Assembly (NCBI GenBank): GCA_020744225.1
Contig: JAGMWG010000007.1
Span: forward strand, 744,001-808,000
DNA length: 64,000 bases
From: Paraphoma chrysanthemicola
Taxonomy: Eukaryota > Ascomycota > Dothideomycetes > Pleosporales > Phaeosphaeriaceae
Reading direction: 5' to 3'
Positions 43,137 through 53,341 of the stretch are shown here, one piece after another (position 1 is the stretch's first letter; the number at the start of each line of letters is the position of its first letter). The position numbers were made by a program, and so were the translations under genes. Below the pieces are notes generated by a model that worked only from the letters and a program-made list of their open reading frames with translations, was not told the DNA's origin and ran no database searches.

Positions 43137-43430
43137 TCATGATGCAACCTCGTCGCCCTTTACCCGTCGCAAAATCCACGCGGTCAGTCCAACCAGCTTC
43201 TGAGCAAGTTCAGCTTGGTGGGAACCAAACAAAGCCAAAACTTGTTTCTTCGGATCATTCTCTACCAGCTCGTACGGCCAAACCAGTAAGCACAATATAT
43301 CACATCCTAAGATCAACAAATTGACCATTGACTCATCTAGAAGAACACGGATGGGCAGCTCCACACGCAAGGAGTCGATGTAAATTGGGGGGGAGAGCGA
43401 TATCCAGAACAACAACGAGGCGCATATCAC
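43137..43430 (-). CDS. Doubtful small frame
   Basis: The 97-residue frame has a hydrophobic first half (MVNLLILGCDILCLLVWPYE) and a helical end (HQAELAQKLVGLTAWILRRV). A splice acceptor CTTCTAG just before ATGAGTCAATGG is possible on this strand. No family is recognised and composition alone does not prove coding; it may be the remnant of a gene. Confidence 0.2.
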   Translation of the reverse strand: MICASLLFWISLSPPIYIDSLRVELPIRVLLDESMVNLLILGCDILCLLVWPYELVENDPKKQVLALFGSHQAELAQKLVGLTAWILRRVKGDEVAS

Positions 43431-44372
43431 ATGGAGCGCTGGTTGAATGAGGCCGGGAAGGAGGAGGCGTGGAGTGTGTATGCGCGGTTACAGTGACCAG
43501 AGTAATAACTATTGAAGTCACTGAGACTATGGTGCAGTTCCCAGTATTGTTCTCAAATTAGCAGACTCTCGTCTCATCCAAGTACGCGAACTCTTCTCTG
43601 CTCGAACACCTCGTCTATACCTTGACCCTTGATGTTCTGAAGACCTCTCCTCCACGCCCTCCCATACTGCACTTTGACTTCTCCAGTTGGACACTCCTAA
43701 TACCTCCACGTGTGTTTACGTCGGCATTATAACTTTATCAATGCATTCACCTTTAGGCTGCTTTATTTAAAGCTGTCTTCGCGGGTCTTGTAGCAATTGC
43801 ATCTATCTGCGCTGCCCATTAAAATGGTTGCGGATAAGGTAGATCTGTTGTCCCACCGGAACTGCGAAGGCGCGGTACGTAGCGAGACGCGTTAGAGTTT
43901 TTTATTTCTGCTGTCGAACCCACTCAATTTTCTATTCATCCCGCGCACAATCTATGGTCTTCGTTGTTCAGAAAGTCGCACGTATTAGCTCTCTGCATAG
44001 CCTTGTGAGAGCAGTGCGTGCCTCTTAATCGGCACCGACTACATACTCCACCTTCACACCCTCCCTTGCGCCATAATGTCTCAGTATCTTTTCCAGTTGG
44101 TATATATCATGATCTCTATTTGCTGGAAAGTTTTCCGGACAACGGTAAACGCACACAAGGTTCAGACGCAGAAACCTAGCTAAATGAACTGGCTTCGGGC
44201 ATATGAATCCTCTTATGTTGAATATCGACCCGTGCATACAATTTTGCGTTCTATTAGGCTCCTCGTAGGTAAAGCAGCGTACGCATTCTCGGAGTGCTTA
44301 TTTCGCCCTCTCATGACTCTCCTCCACACACAAGCACTTGTGACCTTGCCATCAATTCAACTCGTCAACATC

Positions 44373-44916
44373 ATGGCGACAAGCTCACCCACAAGGCCTG
44401 CGACGCAGCTGTCTCAATCCGAGGTAGACACGCTGTAAAACCCCACCTACAACACGCGTCGAAAATCTACCTGCTAACATATCCCGCAGCACTAATCTCA
44501 ATGCCACCCACTCTCCGCTTATCCGTCTTCCACGCGAGCTGCGCGACCTCGTCTTAAACTTCGTCTTCAACTTCGTCTTCACCGACCTTCTAGTCGACAC
44601 CCTTCCCAAGCAAGCACGATTCCCCATCTACAATGACTACACGTGGGCCAAACAGCTCTATACTACAGATTCGCTCAATATCCTCTTCAGGACGTGTCGC
44701 CAGATCCTTGACGAGACACACCTCCTCCCCTTCCAGCTCTGCGAGTTCTACTTTGACAGCTGGGAGGCGCTACATACCATGATCCGCAAATTCACGAGCG
44801 AGCAGCAACAAGCGATTCGGAGGATTCGCCTTTGCGTGAGCATGGCCTTTAATATGTGGATGGTCGTGGACAGTGGTTTGGGTCGCTTGAAGGGCTTAGA
44901 GGGCATCATGTTGTGA
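44373..44916 (+). CDS. Short 2EXR/F-box-like protein
   Basis: Exons 44373-44434 and 44490-44916 give 162 residues. Splicing from CGCT|GTAAAA to CCGCAG|CAC yields EVDTLTNLNATHSPLIRLPR. The segment LIRLPRELRDLVLNFVF is the hallmark of fungal 2EXR/F-box-like proteins. Next come ILFRTCRQILDETHLLPFQL and FYFDSWEALHTMIRKF, the usual continuation (old cysteine-containing CRQ...ET...FY block). It is shorter than the family norm of about 250-300 and may be truncated after GLEGIML. Such proteins are many in moulds and their roles are unknown. An alternative donor at GAG|GTAGAC would put a stop in the next exon. Confidence 0.65.
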
Positions 44917-44917
44917 A

Positions 44918-45629
44918 TCAAGCCACAGTTGTGGAGTCGTTGGGTGGGTATTCCTGAAGCAGTGACCAGGACTGGGTATCTTGAAGGGCTATGTCGCTTT
45001 CTAGGCCGATGAATCGAAGTCCAATTTGAGTAGCAGGGAAATTGTGGAGGGCCAGCTGGCTGTCGGTCAGATGGTGAGCGGGACCCGAAGACATAGATGT
45101 GACGCAGCTGATGAAAGTCGGTCTATCGTTGGCATGCGTATGCCATTCGGTCTCAGGAAGGTCAAATGAGATCTCGGAGACGTCTTTCAGCGCTCTGATA
45201 CTCACTCAATCATCTCTCATGCGAAAGTAGTTTGACCTTACGAAAATGTACGACTGAGATGTCTCCATCCATGTTAGTCTGCAAGCCCTCTCTCTGGTCG
45301 TGTCCCATCTGCTATTCGACCGAACCTCGTAGGTACTGTCCAAATATACGCCTTCGCGTCCTGTTACCACGTTGTCAAGAATGTTGAGAGCTGCGATCAT
45401 TCCAGCTATTCCAATTGAGAACGAAATAAACTAATGAAGCACTTGAAGATATTTGGTCTGCAGTTTTGGTATTTGGTGAACCCGAGGACGCAAACAGAGC
45501 TGAATGATGTCGAGCTGCGTGAGCAATCGGCGTTACGGGGTATGTTTGCGAACTGAATGTCCTATTTGCTGTGCTGATCTGAACACGAACTTCTACTCTC
45601 GCTCTCATCAAGAGTACGCCACACAGCAT
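44918..45629 (-). pseudogene. Probable damaged 2EXR-like gene
   Basis: Three minus-strand frames lie end to end and look like pieces of one protein: 45629-45375, 45400-45206 (MIAALNILDNVVTGRE) and 45205-44918. The last begins SIRALKDVSEISFDLPE and has FIGLESDIALQD, in the style of the C-terminal half of 2EXR-like proteins. I could not find an intron set that joins them in frame, notably at 45210-45230, where the donor phase does not match. It is either a broken gene or one whose splicing I misread. Confidence 0.35.
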
Positions 45630-45749
45630 GTTTTGACGGTGTTCATTTCGATCGCCAACGCGTGAAGCGTCCTACGCCCTCCTCTAACTCCGCGTACGAA
45701 GTCACCGGCTCAACTCCCGCATGTACCTTCTTCACGTCCAACAAGACAT

Positions 45750-46504
45750 TCAATCATAGTCGAACACGATCTCAAGGTCTTCCTTTCGCGCATCGTCCTT
45801 GATCTCTCTCGCCCATTTGAATTTATCGATGACGCGAGGACACCCCTCCAAAATCACCTTCTTCAATCCTGGAAACTGGTCCAACTTGATTCTCTTGAGT
45901 GCTTGATAAGATACTTTTGTTTGACGCACACAACCTGCACAAAAGCACATGCCAACGAACGACGTGCCAGTAAATGTCGAGCTAGGATCCTGTGCGGTTA
46001 TGAGTTCATTGCGATGACAAAGTCGGATCACGGAGATCACGTTGACTTGTGCCGGGCGCAAGACCTTATGCACGTCGACGGTACGATGACCGAGAGCCTC
46101 GTTGACCTGTAGACTGGCAACTTCGAAGAGGAGGAGATGGGTGTCGGTGTAAAGCTGGCGGCTGGCAAACATGATATTGCCCCATGCCCGTACGCTCGTA
46201 AAGGAATATCGGAAACTTTCTTGTTGGAACGAAGGCTGGAAGACAGTATTACTGCTACTAGCCTTGCGCACCGCCAGGCGAGGCTTAGGTTGTCCACCGT
46301 GATCCACCTTTATTAGGTCGAGGATGAGGTTACTGAAGAGATGCTGGTAAATCTTGTTCCGCAGTTCTCCAGGCAGACGAAGCAAAGGCGATTGTTCGCG
46401 ATTGCGAGCTATTCTGAGCGCATCGTTAGTTTCACACGGTGAGACCTCGCTACACAAACTTACAGAGCATCCGCCTGGCGGCGGGTCTTCCGAGGATCCG
46501 CCAT
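45750..46504 (-). CDS. 2EXR/F-box-like protein
   Basis: Exons (minus) 46504-46464 and 46413-45750 give 234 residues. The small first exon encodes MADPRKTRRQADAL and splices through a textbook 50-nt intron (GTAAGT, CTAAC branch site, CTCAG). The join gives ALIARNREQSPLLRLPGELR, so the ATG at 46502-46504 is preferred to a longer unspliced frame. LLRLPGELRNKIYQHLF is the family motif. IMFASRQLYTDTHLLLFEVA is the usual next block and FPGLKKVILEGCPRV a late leucine-rich strand. Function unknown. It sits 152 nt downstream of FAN1, same strand. Confidence 0.8.
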
Positions 46505-46656
46505 ACTTGGGCGCACTTTTGCGGGTAGATTGTCGTTGTCGAGCTGTGGGCGAAAGATAATCGAGCGCACTACAACGGCCCGAGTGAAACTTTTGTTCAA
46601 AAGCACAGGCTCGTGCAATGACGTGCTGCAAGCGCGCTCACGCTTTCACCTTCACC

Positions 46657-49303
46657 TCAGCTCACCGTCCTCACCTCCTTCGCCACTGCAGCACACAACT
46701 CCACCTTCACCCCCGCCCCGCTCAGAACATGAATCCACAGTCTCTGCGTATCGCTCAGCCGATCATTTTCACTCTTGACTTCCGCGAACTTGACTTCTCC
46801 TTTCAATCTCCCTTCATCTTCATCGGCAGTTCTCCAAAGAAATAAATCAGGCACACCGCCACCTCGTTGCCCGTACTCTTGCGCCATGACTTTGCACACC
46901 GTGGCTAGCGCCTCACCGTCGAAACAATGTGCGATCTCAATCAGGTCGATGATGTCAAATGACCAGTCAAGTCCGACGACACAAGTCCTGCGCTCATGGT
47001 GTTCGCCGTAGACGCGCTGCATGATGGCTGGCGCATCACCGTTTGAGATCTCGTTCAGGCGCGCATTGATTTCTGAAATGCGTGACGGGTAGAAAGCGTC
47101 CGTGTGGAGGTCCAGCGGACAGGTTTGATAGGGTGTTTGGAAGACATTGGGGATATACGTGAACAAAACGTCAAAGAACAGATAACCGAAAAGAGTGCGG
47201 ACGATGCCGCCTTCGCTGTGGTATCCTTTCCAGCCCTGGTTACGGTAGTGTGAAAGACACATGGCTTCGACAGAGCATTCGCCATCTTCTCTTGGATCGA
47301 TCCAGATGGTTTTGCCGCCGCGCTTGTTGGGGTTAGGATGTGGTGAGCTGTTCCTCCGTGGTAGCGAATGCCTGTCGCGCTCGATACGCGTACCTTCCAT
47401 AGTGACTTCAACTGGCTTCGTGAGGCGGACGTGTCCAAAATCGTGTTGTGATCGTTTCGGTACATTCAAGGACTTCTCCAATTTTGTAACTCGTTTCTGT
47501 AGATCGTAATGGTGTATAATGTGCACAAGCCTGTCCTGCAGGCCATCCTCACACGTCTGCAGCGAAATGCGCTTCCAGTGCTTCTTTTGCTGGTCCTCGC
47601 TTCTTCTCCCAGCTTCAGTGAGCGCCCCAATGTAGTGCTCTTCGAGCAGCGCTTTTCGTTGGTACCAAGCTCCACGACGAGAGTGATGGAACAATCGCTG
47701 TTGCAATAACTCCGTCAGGAGCTCATGCTCTCGCTTGTGTTCTTTCCGTCGACCAAGCACATAGAGTGCTTTGTGTATGATGCGCGTATAGACCCATGCT
47801 GGCGATAGGCGACGCAAATACGACCCTTCTCCACTATGGTAAATACTGTCTTCCTTCCGCTGCTCTTCTTCACAAAGTGACTTCCAACGTGGGTAGACCT
47901 CCTGGAAAGTATCCATAATCTCATCGTAATCCTTCTCTGTTGGTCGCCCGTTGAATTCAAGTATGTTATCTATTCGAAACTGCGTTCGGACTGAGGCTTC
48001 GTACTCAAGTAGCAACGATCGCGATGCGAAGATGTTGGCGGAACGAGACACGATATATTCGGGGAAGTTCCAGCGAGCAATCTTAGCAAGAATTATGGTC
48101 GTGAGTGACTTCTCAGTCCACTCCGTCGACCGGTAGAATACGAGGTGAACACGCTCAAACAGCTTCAAGGTCGGCAACGAGAGACGAATGCAGGGTCCTG
48201 TCTCACTCATGATCTTGCGAGTAAAGTGCGCATCGCGATTCGCATCGTCGGACAGATCGTCCACCGGCGCGAGCTCGACTTCTGGAGTCTCGGGTCTTGA
48301 CCCGGAGGCAGATGATCGTCGTGACATTTCTGAGTCTGAGCGCTTCAGCCCAACATGTCCAAGGCCGGTCTGCTTCCGACTCGTCCGTCGCAGTGCCTTG
48401 AGAAGGTCCTTCTTGTTCTTTCCCTGAACCTTGGCATCTTTCGCGAGTACCTTGAGCTCATCAAGTTTGAGCAATGACGAAGCTTCCTCGAGCGTTGTGA
48501 TCTCCTCCTCTGACCTATCCGCGAAAGTGAACGAAGTGCCCAGTGTTGTCCCAACTGGCGGTTCGAGCTCGCCTGGATGCGACTCGACTTCGGCTGATGA
48601 CGTCGGGAGTTCGTAGGTGTGTTGCAGTATTTCTACTGCGCCCTCAAGATCGGAAATGTCGCTGTGGTAGCCCAGGTTCTTGACACGGTGCCACGCAGAC
48701 GTCTTGCGGAGAAATAGCCGAACGTATCTAGACAACATGTATGTCAGAATTCACACCAGCCAATCTAATACAGTCTAAGCCTTACAAGTACTGCGTCTCA
48801 TAGCTCAGCTCTCTCCATATGCGAAAAACATCCGTCTCCGCCTCATCAAAGAGGTGGCTCTCATCCTCCAGCACCGTGTCCAATGCCAGATTGAAAGCAT
48901 CCACATAGAGTGAGCTCTTTCCCCGGACCCAAGCCCGCTTCTCTAGACGCTCTCCCGCTGCATCTGTCGCATCCTCTTGCGACGCCTTGAACGCCTCATA
49001 CGCCTCGATCGCTTCGTCATCGACCTTGACAGGCGGCAGCGCACTCTCTAGATCCGTCTTGTGCTCTACCTCATCCTTCCCTTCTGTCTTAATCTCAACA
49101 TCATCATCCTCGGCATCGCTATCTGGGACCTCGCGATTCGCGTACTTGCGCGGCGTCGACGGCGGTTTGCGCGGGCTGTCGGCAGTCTTTTGGCGCTTGG
49201 CGGGGCGGTCCTTTTCGCCGTTGAAGTTGGTCGACTTCGGGTGTTTGATGAAGCGGGTTATCATCTGGTTGTGTTTCGACGGGCTCTGGGAGTTGAGCGC
49301 CAT
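46657..49303 (-). CDS. FAN1: FAN1 structure-specific nuclease
   Basis: FAN1 cuts branched and crosslinked DNA in interstrand-crosslink repair, in the nucleus. Exons (minus) 49303-48786 and 48727-46657 give 862 residues. The splice TACTT|GTAAGG...TCTAG|A joins ETQY-L and YVRLFLRKTSAWHRV, the family's conserved start of the folded part. A charged, disordered N terminus precedes it (FIKHPKSTNF, PRKPPSTPRKY); no UBZ-type finger is seen. A SAP-like helical stretch follows (LKLDELKVLAKDAKVQGKNK), then a helical repeat region and the C-terminal VRR-NUC nuclease. Its PD...ExK catalytic residues are present: GVPDLFLW, then GEVKFAEVKSENDRLS with E and K of EVK, then DTQRLWI. Length suits fungal FAN1. 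Confidence 0.93.
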
Positions 49304-49976
49304 GGTCGTGGCGGAGCGGACTTCTCCATGAGCTCGATGACGCAGGCACGGCAGGCTTCAGCGAGCTATGGACGCGCCGACCTCGACGCGCGATCACGAG
49401 GCAGCCTAGTCCACTTTGGGCACTTTACACTTTCACTCGATTTGGCGACGGCGTCGATCCATCAACTACACTCCTTTGGCTGTGATCATGCACGCGCGAT
49501 CCATCGGATCCTGATCATCGAGCACTCGCATGAAGGATGCTGATCGGATATTACTGCGCAAGGCTGAAGCGATCCTCTTGCGCCGTGGCTCACGCCCTGC
49601 ATGGATTCTTGAGATTCCCGTGGTACGAATGATGCAAGGCTGCGGCGAAGCTGCAGGGACTTCAACGGGCGCCGCATCCTTCTAGAGCCGCCCCCACGAG
49701 GCTGGAACGTGAACCTCAACGTCACATGGTTTGTGAGAATCGTAAATCGGAGTGCCATCTTCACTTCGGATGATATACAGTGATACTACAGAGACAACAA
49801 GCCTCCTCCGTGTGTCCGCAACGCTTTTGACAGACAATTGCCTCTATATATAAAACGTTCCACCCAATAATGCAAAGTGTATCAACAGAAGATCGCGCCC
49901 AATGAAATGCCGCTAAAGAAAGGAAATATCGTGTCGTAAACCATAACGCCGTCTGGAGCTGTAAACAATCAAGTCA
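49304..49976. other. Intergenic
   Basis: About 670 nt between FAN1 (start 49303) and the receptor gene's stop. It holds the FAN1 promoter and the receptor 3' UTR. No gene was seen. Confidence 0.5.
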
Positions 49977-51384
49977 TCATCGTTTCTCGGACTCAGTGAT
50001 TGGTCCTTCAATCTTGACCCGTTGTTGCGGTCCTTCGAGATCTCTGGCGGCGAACTTCTCTGTTTCGATCTCGACCTTGGTATCCACTTGCACAACACCC
50101 AGCTGCATCCAGCTCCCTAGCCCCTCGCGCAGCGCCCTTTCATCGCTGTCAGGACTTGCTCGTCCCGACTGAATCGTTGCACCAAAGTGTATTGGCTTCT
50201 CGGTGCTGTGTATCGAACGTGAGCCAGATTTTGTGGCATACGAGTGGCCCAGCCCGAGCTCAATTTCGTCGGACTCGATATCGTTGACTGTACGAATGCG
50301 GCTTCGCGGTCCCTTCGCTGAAGACATGTTGCCGTACTGCGAGCCATAGCCGTACTTTGGCGTCTTGGAGTTTGTGCGGTATGAATTTGTGTGCTCGCGG
50401 AGGAAGCGGATGTGTTCGCGGAGAAGGGGCCAAATGCCAGGCAGGTTGGCCACATAGACAGCAACCGAAGCCTCGCGTGTGTACCACAGCATATATGTAG
50501 TAGCATACACATCGGATAGATTGAACACTTTTGTCAAGATTGCGGCAACGATCTGTAAGGAAACTTGTTAGCAAGTGGAGCCGAAGCTAGTTACCGAGAC
50601 GTTAAAGAACGTACAACGAAGGTCCCCATGCTGAACAGGAGGGCGAGACCGATCTTTTGCTTTGTTGGCAGCGATAGTGATGCAATCATCGGAATTGGTA
50701 CAGCGATGATGAGGAGATCGCTGCTGATGTTGAATGTGGCTTGCACGATGGCGTAATGCTCCAGCGTGGTACATTGCGGGTTGGGAGGTGGAACAGCCCA
50801 GTATCCATTGAAGGGACGGCACGCTGTGAAGAAGGCAATTTGGACAGCGACATAGCCAACGATGACCCAAGCTGCAACGAACCGGAGCCACTTCATATGC
50901 GTGGTTCCTGAAGTCATGCGTACAAACATGAAAAGCATGCATGCCTTGAGAACCCAAATAACGTTGAGCATGCACTACACCGCAGTCAGTCTCCCTTCGC
51001 CGTCGTTTTCGCGTCTGGCACGAACCTGCTCTGAGATAATAACAATCTTGGAACCCTTGATCCGCTCATCAATCTCTTCTTGCAACATGCCCGCAAACTG
51101 CTCCGGTGGAAACAGGTTGGAACCTCCCCCAGATGCTATTATGTTCAAGCATGCGATGAGGCCGGTGTAGAACAGGGGAACGGCAGACACCATCAACCAG
51201 TCGTCGATCGCAAACTGTGACAGACTTCGAACTCGGCGCCATCGTGCGAATCTAGAAGAAAGTGTCAATTCCGTCCGGGATGAATGAGAATAGAAGAAGA
51301 GTCGTACGTTCGTAAACAGATCACAAACATTCCAATGCCATACAGTGGCCAGGACTGACTCGCAAGCTCTTGTGGGAACGACAT
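49977..51384 (-). CDS. Rhodopsin-like (SAT4/PTH11-type) integral membrane protein
   Basis: Exons (minus) 51384-51308, 51251-51026, 50974-50615 and 50552-49977 give 412 residues, all in frame through consensus introns. The seven-helix architecture of the fungal rhodopsin-like domain is visible: YGIGMFVICLR|TFARWRRV, then FAIDDWLMVSAVPLFYTGLI, then EQ|CMLNVIWVLKACMLFMFV, FVAAWVIVGYVAVQIAFFTA, NISSDLLIIAVPIPMIASLS and ALLFSMGTFV|IVAAILTKVF. Key family words are DDW in helix 2, ACRPFNGYW after helix 4 and SDLL in helix 5. The N terminus is short and extracellular; there is no CFEM domain. A C-terminal tail of about 140 residues is polar and probably cytoplasmic. Ligand and partner are unknown. 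Confidence 0.88.
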
Positions 51385-53341
51385 CGGGCAGTTCTGCCTC
51401 GCGCCAGGTGTGCCGATCGGACGGGTGCTGAAGAAAGATCTATCGGTGGGGACAAGCGTTCAGGGTACAGAAGGTAGCGCAACGCTGATCATGAACCTCT
51501 TTGGAAGACGTGTACCAGGGACCATGCTCTGCAACGGAGGAATGCCGCAATGTGAAGAGATAGGACGTGACAGATGTATAAATTTCACCAAAGGAGCGGA
51601 GAGCGGAGAGCGGAGACGGATAAGTGCAGAACGTTGAGATTTTGACAGCGGTACAAAAGGAAAGTAGTCCACTGAGATAATCGGTCGTCATCACCCGAGC
51701 CTGTACGGAGCATCTCCTGAGTGGTTCAATATCGACCGTCGCTAGCGTCCGGTGGGCAATGAAGCCTCCAAAAGTCCGGGCGTCATTTCGCTCGACCATT
51801 AGTGAACGTGCATTCATCTTTTCAAGACTGGAACCGAGGCTGCCTCCCATGTAGCTTAGAATAAGCACGTTAAGGACTAGACGCAAATCGCCCAGAACGG
51901 ACCGATGTGCTGCGTGCTCAGCTCATTGGTGAGCGTGAACGACGCGGCGCTTGTCCCTGGTGCACGCGGGATGACAGCCACCAGCTGCCGCAGACGAACG
52001 CGGGAAGGGGAAGGGGAAGGGGAAGAGCAGCCCGCGAGCCGAACGCCGCCTGCCGTACTGCCGGTGTCCATTGTGTTATGGTGGAGCTGCGCGTAATTGA
52101 AGCACTACGATGTCACAGTGCTGCAACAGCCAGGTGATCGATGAATGTCCCTGCGAATACATCCTGCAACAAACAGTCGTATACCCCTGTGGCCTGCTCG
52201 GTGATTCTTTTGTGCCGCATCAGCGAGCTAAGGCGCGATGCAGACAGTAATAATCGAGAAGATAAGGAAACGGCCGGGGTGGAGCGTCCTAGTCGCACTC
52301 GCGTTCCGGCATCTGGAGTCGTCCCTTGTGAAGACGTCTAGCTACAGTAGGGTACTCAAACCCCGATATCTGGCAGAGTTCGTGTCCCTACTGCGGGGCC
52401 ATCCGCTTACAGAGACGTTCGTTCTCTCCAGGCCTGACCGCCGGGCATTCAACTTGATGCAGCGGAGTCTTCTCCGATGCAACCATTTCAAGTTGGGAAT
52501 CTCAGCGTACACCGTATGCACTGTGCCTCTCATCGCGATTGCCGAAACCCTATTGCCGCACGCGAGATCGAGAATATTGTGGACGGCCTCGTGGGGCGTC
52601 GTACCTGCGTGCGGTGCGCCTGATGGCGTAACATGGGGGATGCTGACGGGGAGGGTGGATGGTGTGGGATAAAAGATGTGGTCAAGAGATAAGAAAAACA
52701 AACCATCGGTTGAGGCTAGCGTGGACGTCGCGCCGCCAGGGACGATGCGGCCTGCCTGCCGCTCTGGCCCGATACCGTGGTTCACGCGCGAGGATGATCC
52801 ATGGCTGACGGGTCGCGCCTGCCGCAAAGGATAAACTTTAGATGATGGCATCTCCGATGATTCTGATAGGCATCCTGAGTCCAACCGCGTTCTCAAGCGT
52901 CATCAAAATCAAACACCGTCGTGGAGCGAACGCTATTTCCGCCACTCAATGATGGCGGAGTTGTGAAGGACGTCGATCAGATATGCAACAGAACTATGGT
53001 TCAGTACCCTGGTGCGATCTGATTACAACAAGTAGATTTTAATATAAACAAGAATGCTATGTTGGGTTACCCGGTGCCTTTACTAAAGCATGGCACCTAC
53101 CAATGCCTTGGAAATATTTAGCCAGGACATGCCTCCCTGGCTTGCAGACTCCAGAAATCAGTGATCAGCAATTATGCATAAGTACCAAGCCAATCGCTTC
53201 ATGTACGCTCAACGCTAAATTGCAAAAACATGCACGCATAGGGGTGAGTAAATTCGGCCGAACGCACGGGAGTTACGTGAAGAAGCATCGATGTCCGTAA
53301 TTGACGAACCGCATGTTCCCCAAAGATACGATCGAAGTCTT
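51385..53341. other. Gene-poor region, 2 kb
   Basis: It lies between the receptor start and the stop of the 53342 gene. It has a G-quadruplex-prone tract (52002-52022). Open frames here are short, of mixed composition, and unsupported by homology. Confidence 0.5.
52002..52022 (+). other. G-quadruplex-prone tract
   Basis: Four G-runs (GGG, GGGG, GGGG, GGGG) are separated by AA only. Such a spacing favours a stable intramolecular quadruplex. It sits about 620 nt upstream of the receptor gene's ATG on the strand opposite its coding strand. Confidence 0.7.

Larger units (their letters stand above)
42305..44372. other. Gene-poor region with an element cluster
   Basis: About 2.1 kb. It carries six copies of the GCGGCC-CCAATCA element between 42538 and 43005, then a stretch (43100-43700) with only a weak minus-strand frame (43137-43430), then the promoter of the 44373 gene. 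Confidence 0.6.

Noticed and set aside
52342..52896. 184-residue minus-strand frame
   Set aside because: Composition is Arg/Ser-rich and mixed, no recognisable family; it sits in a gene-poor region.
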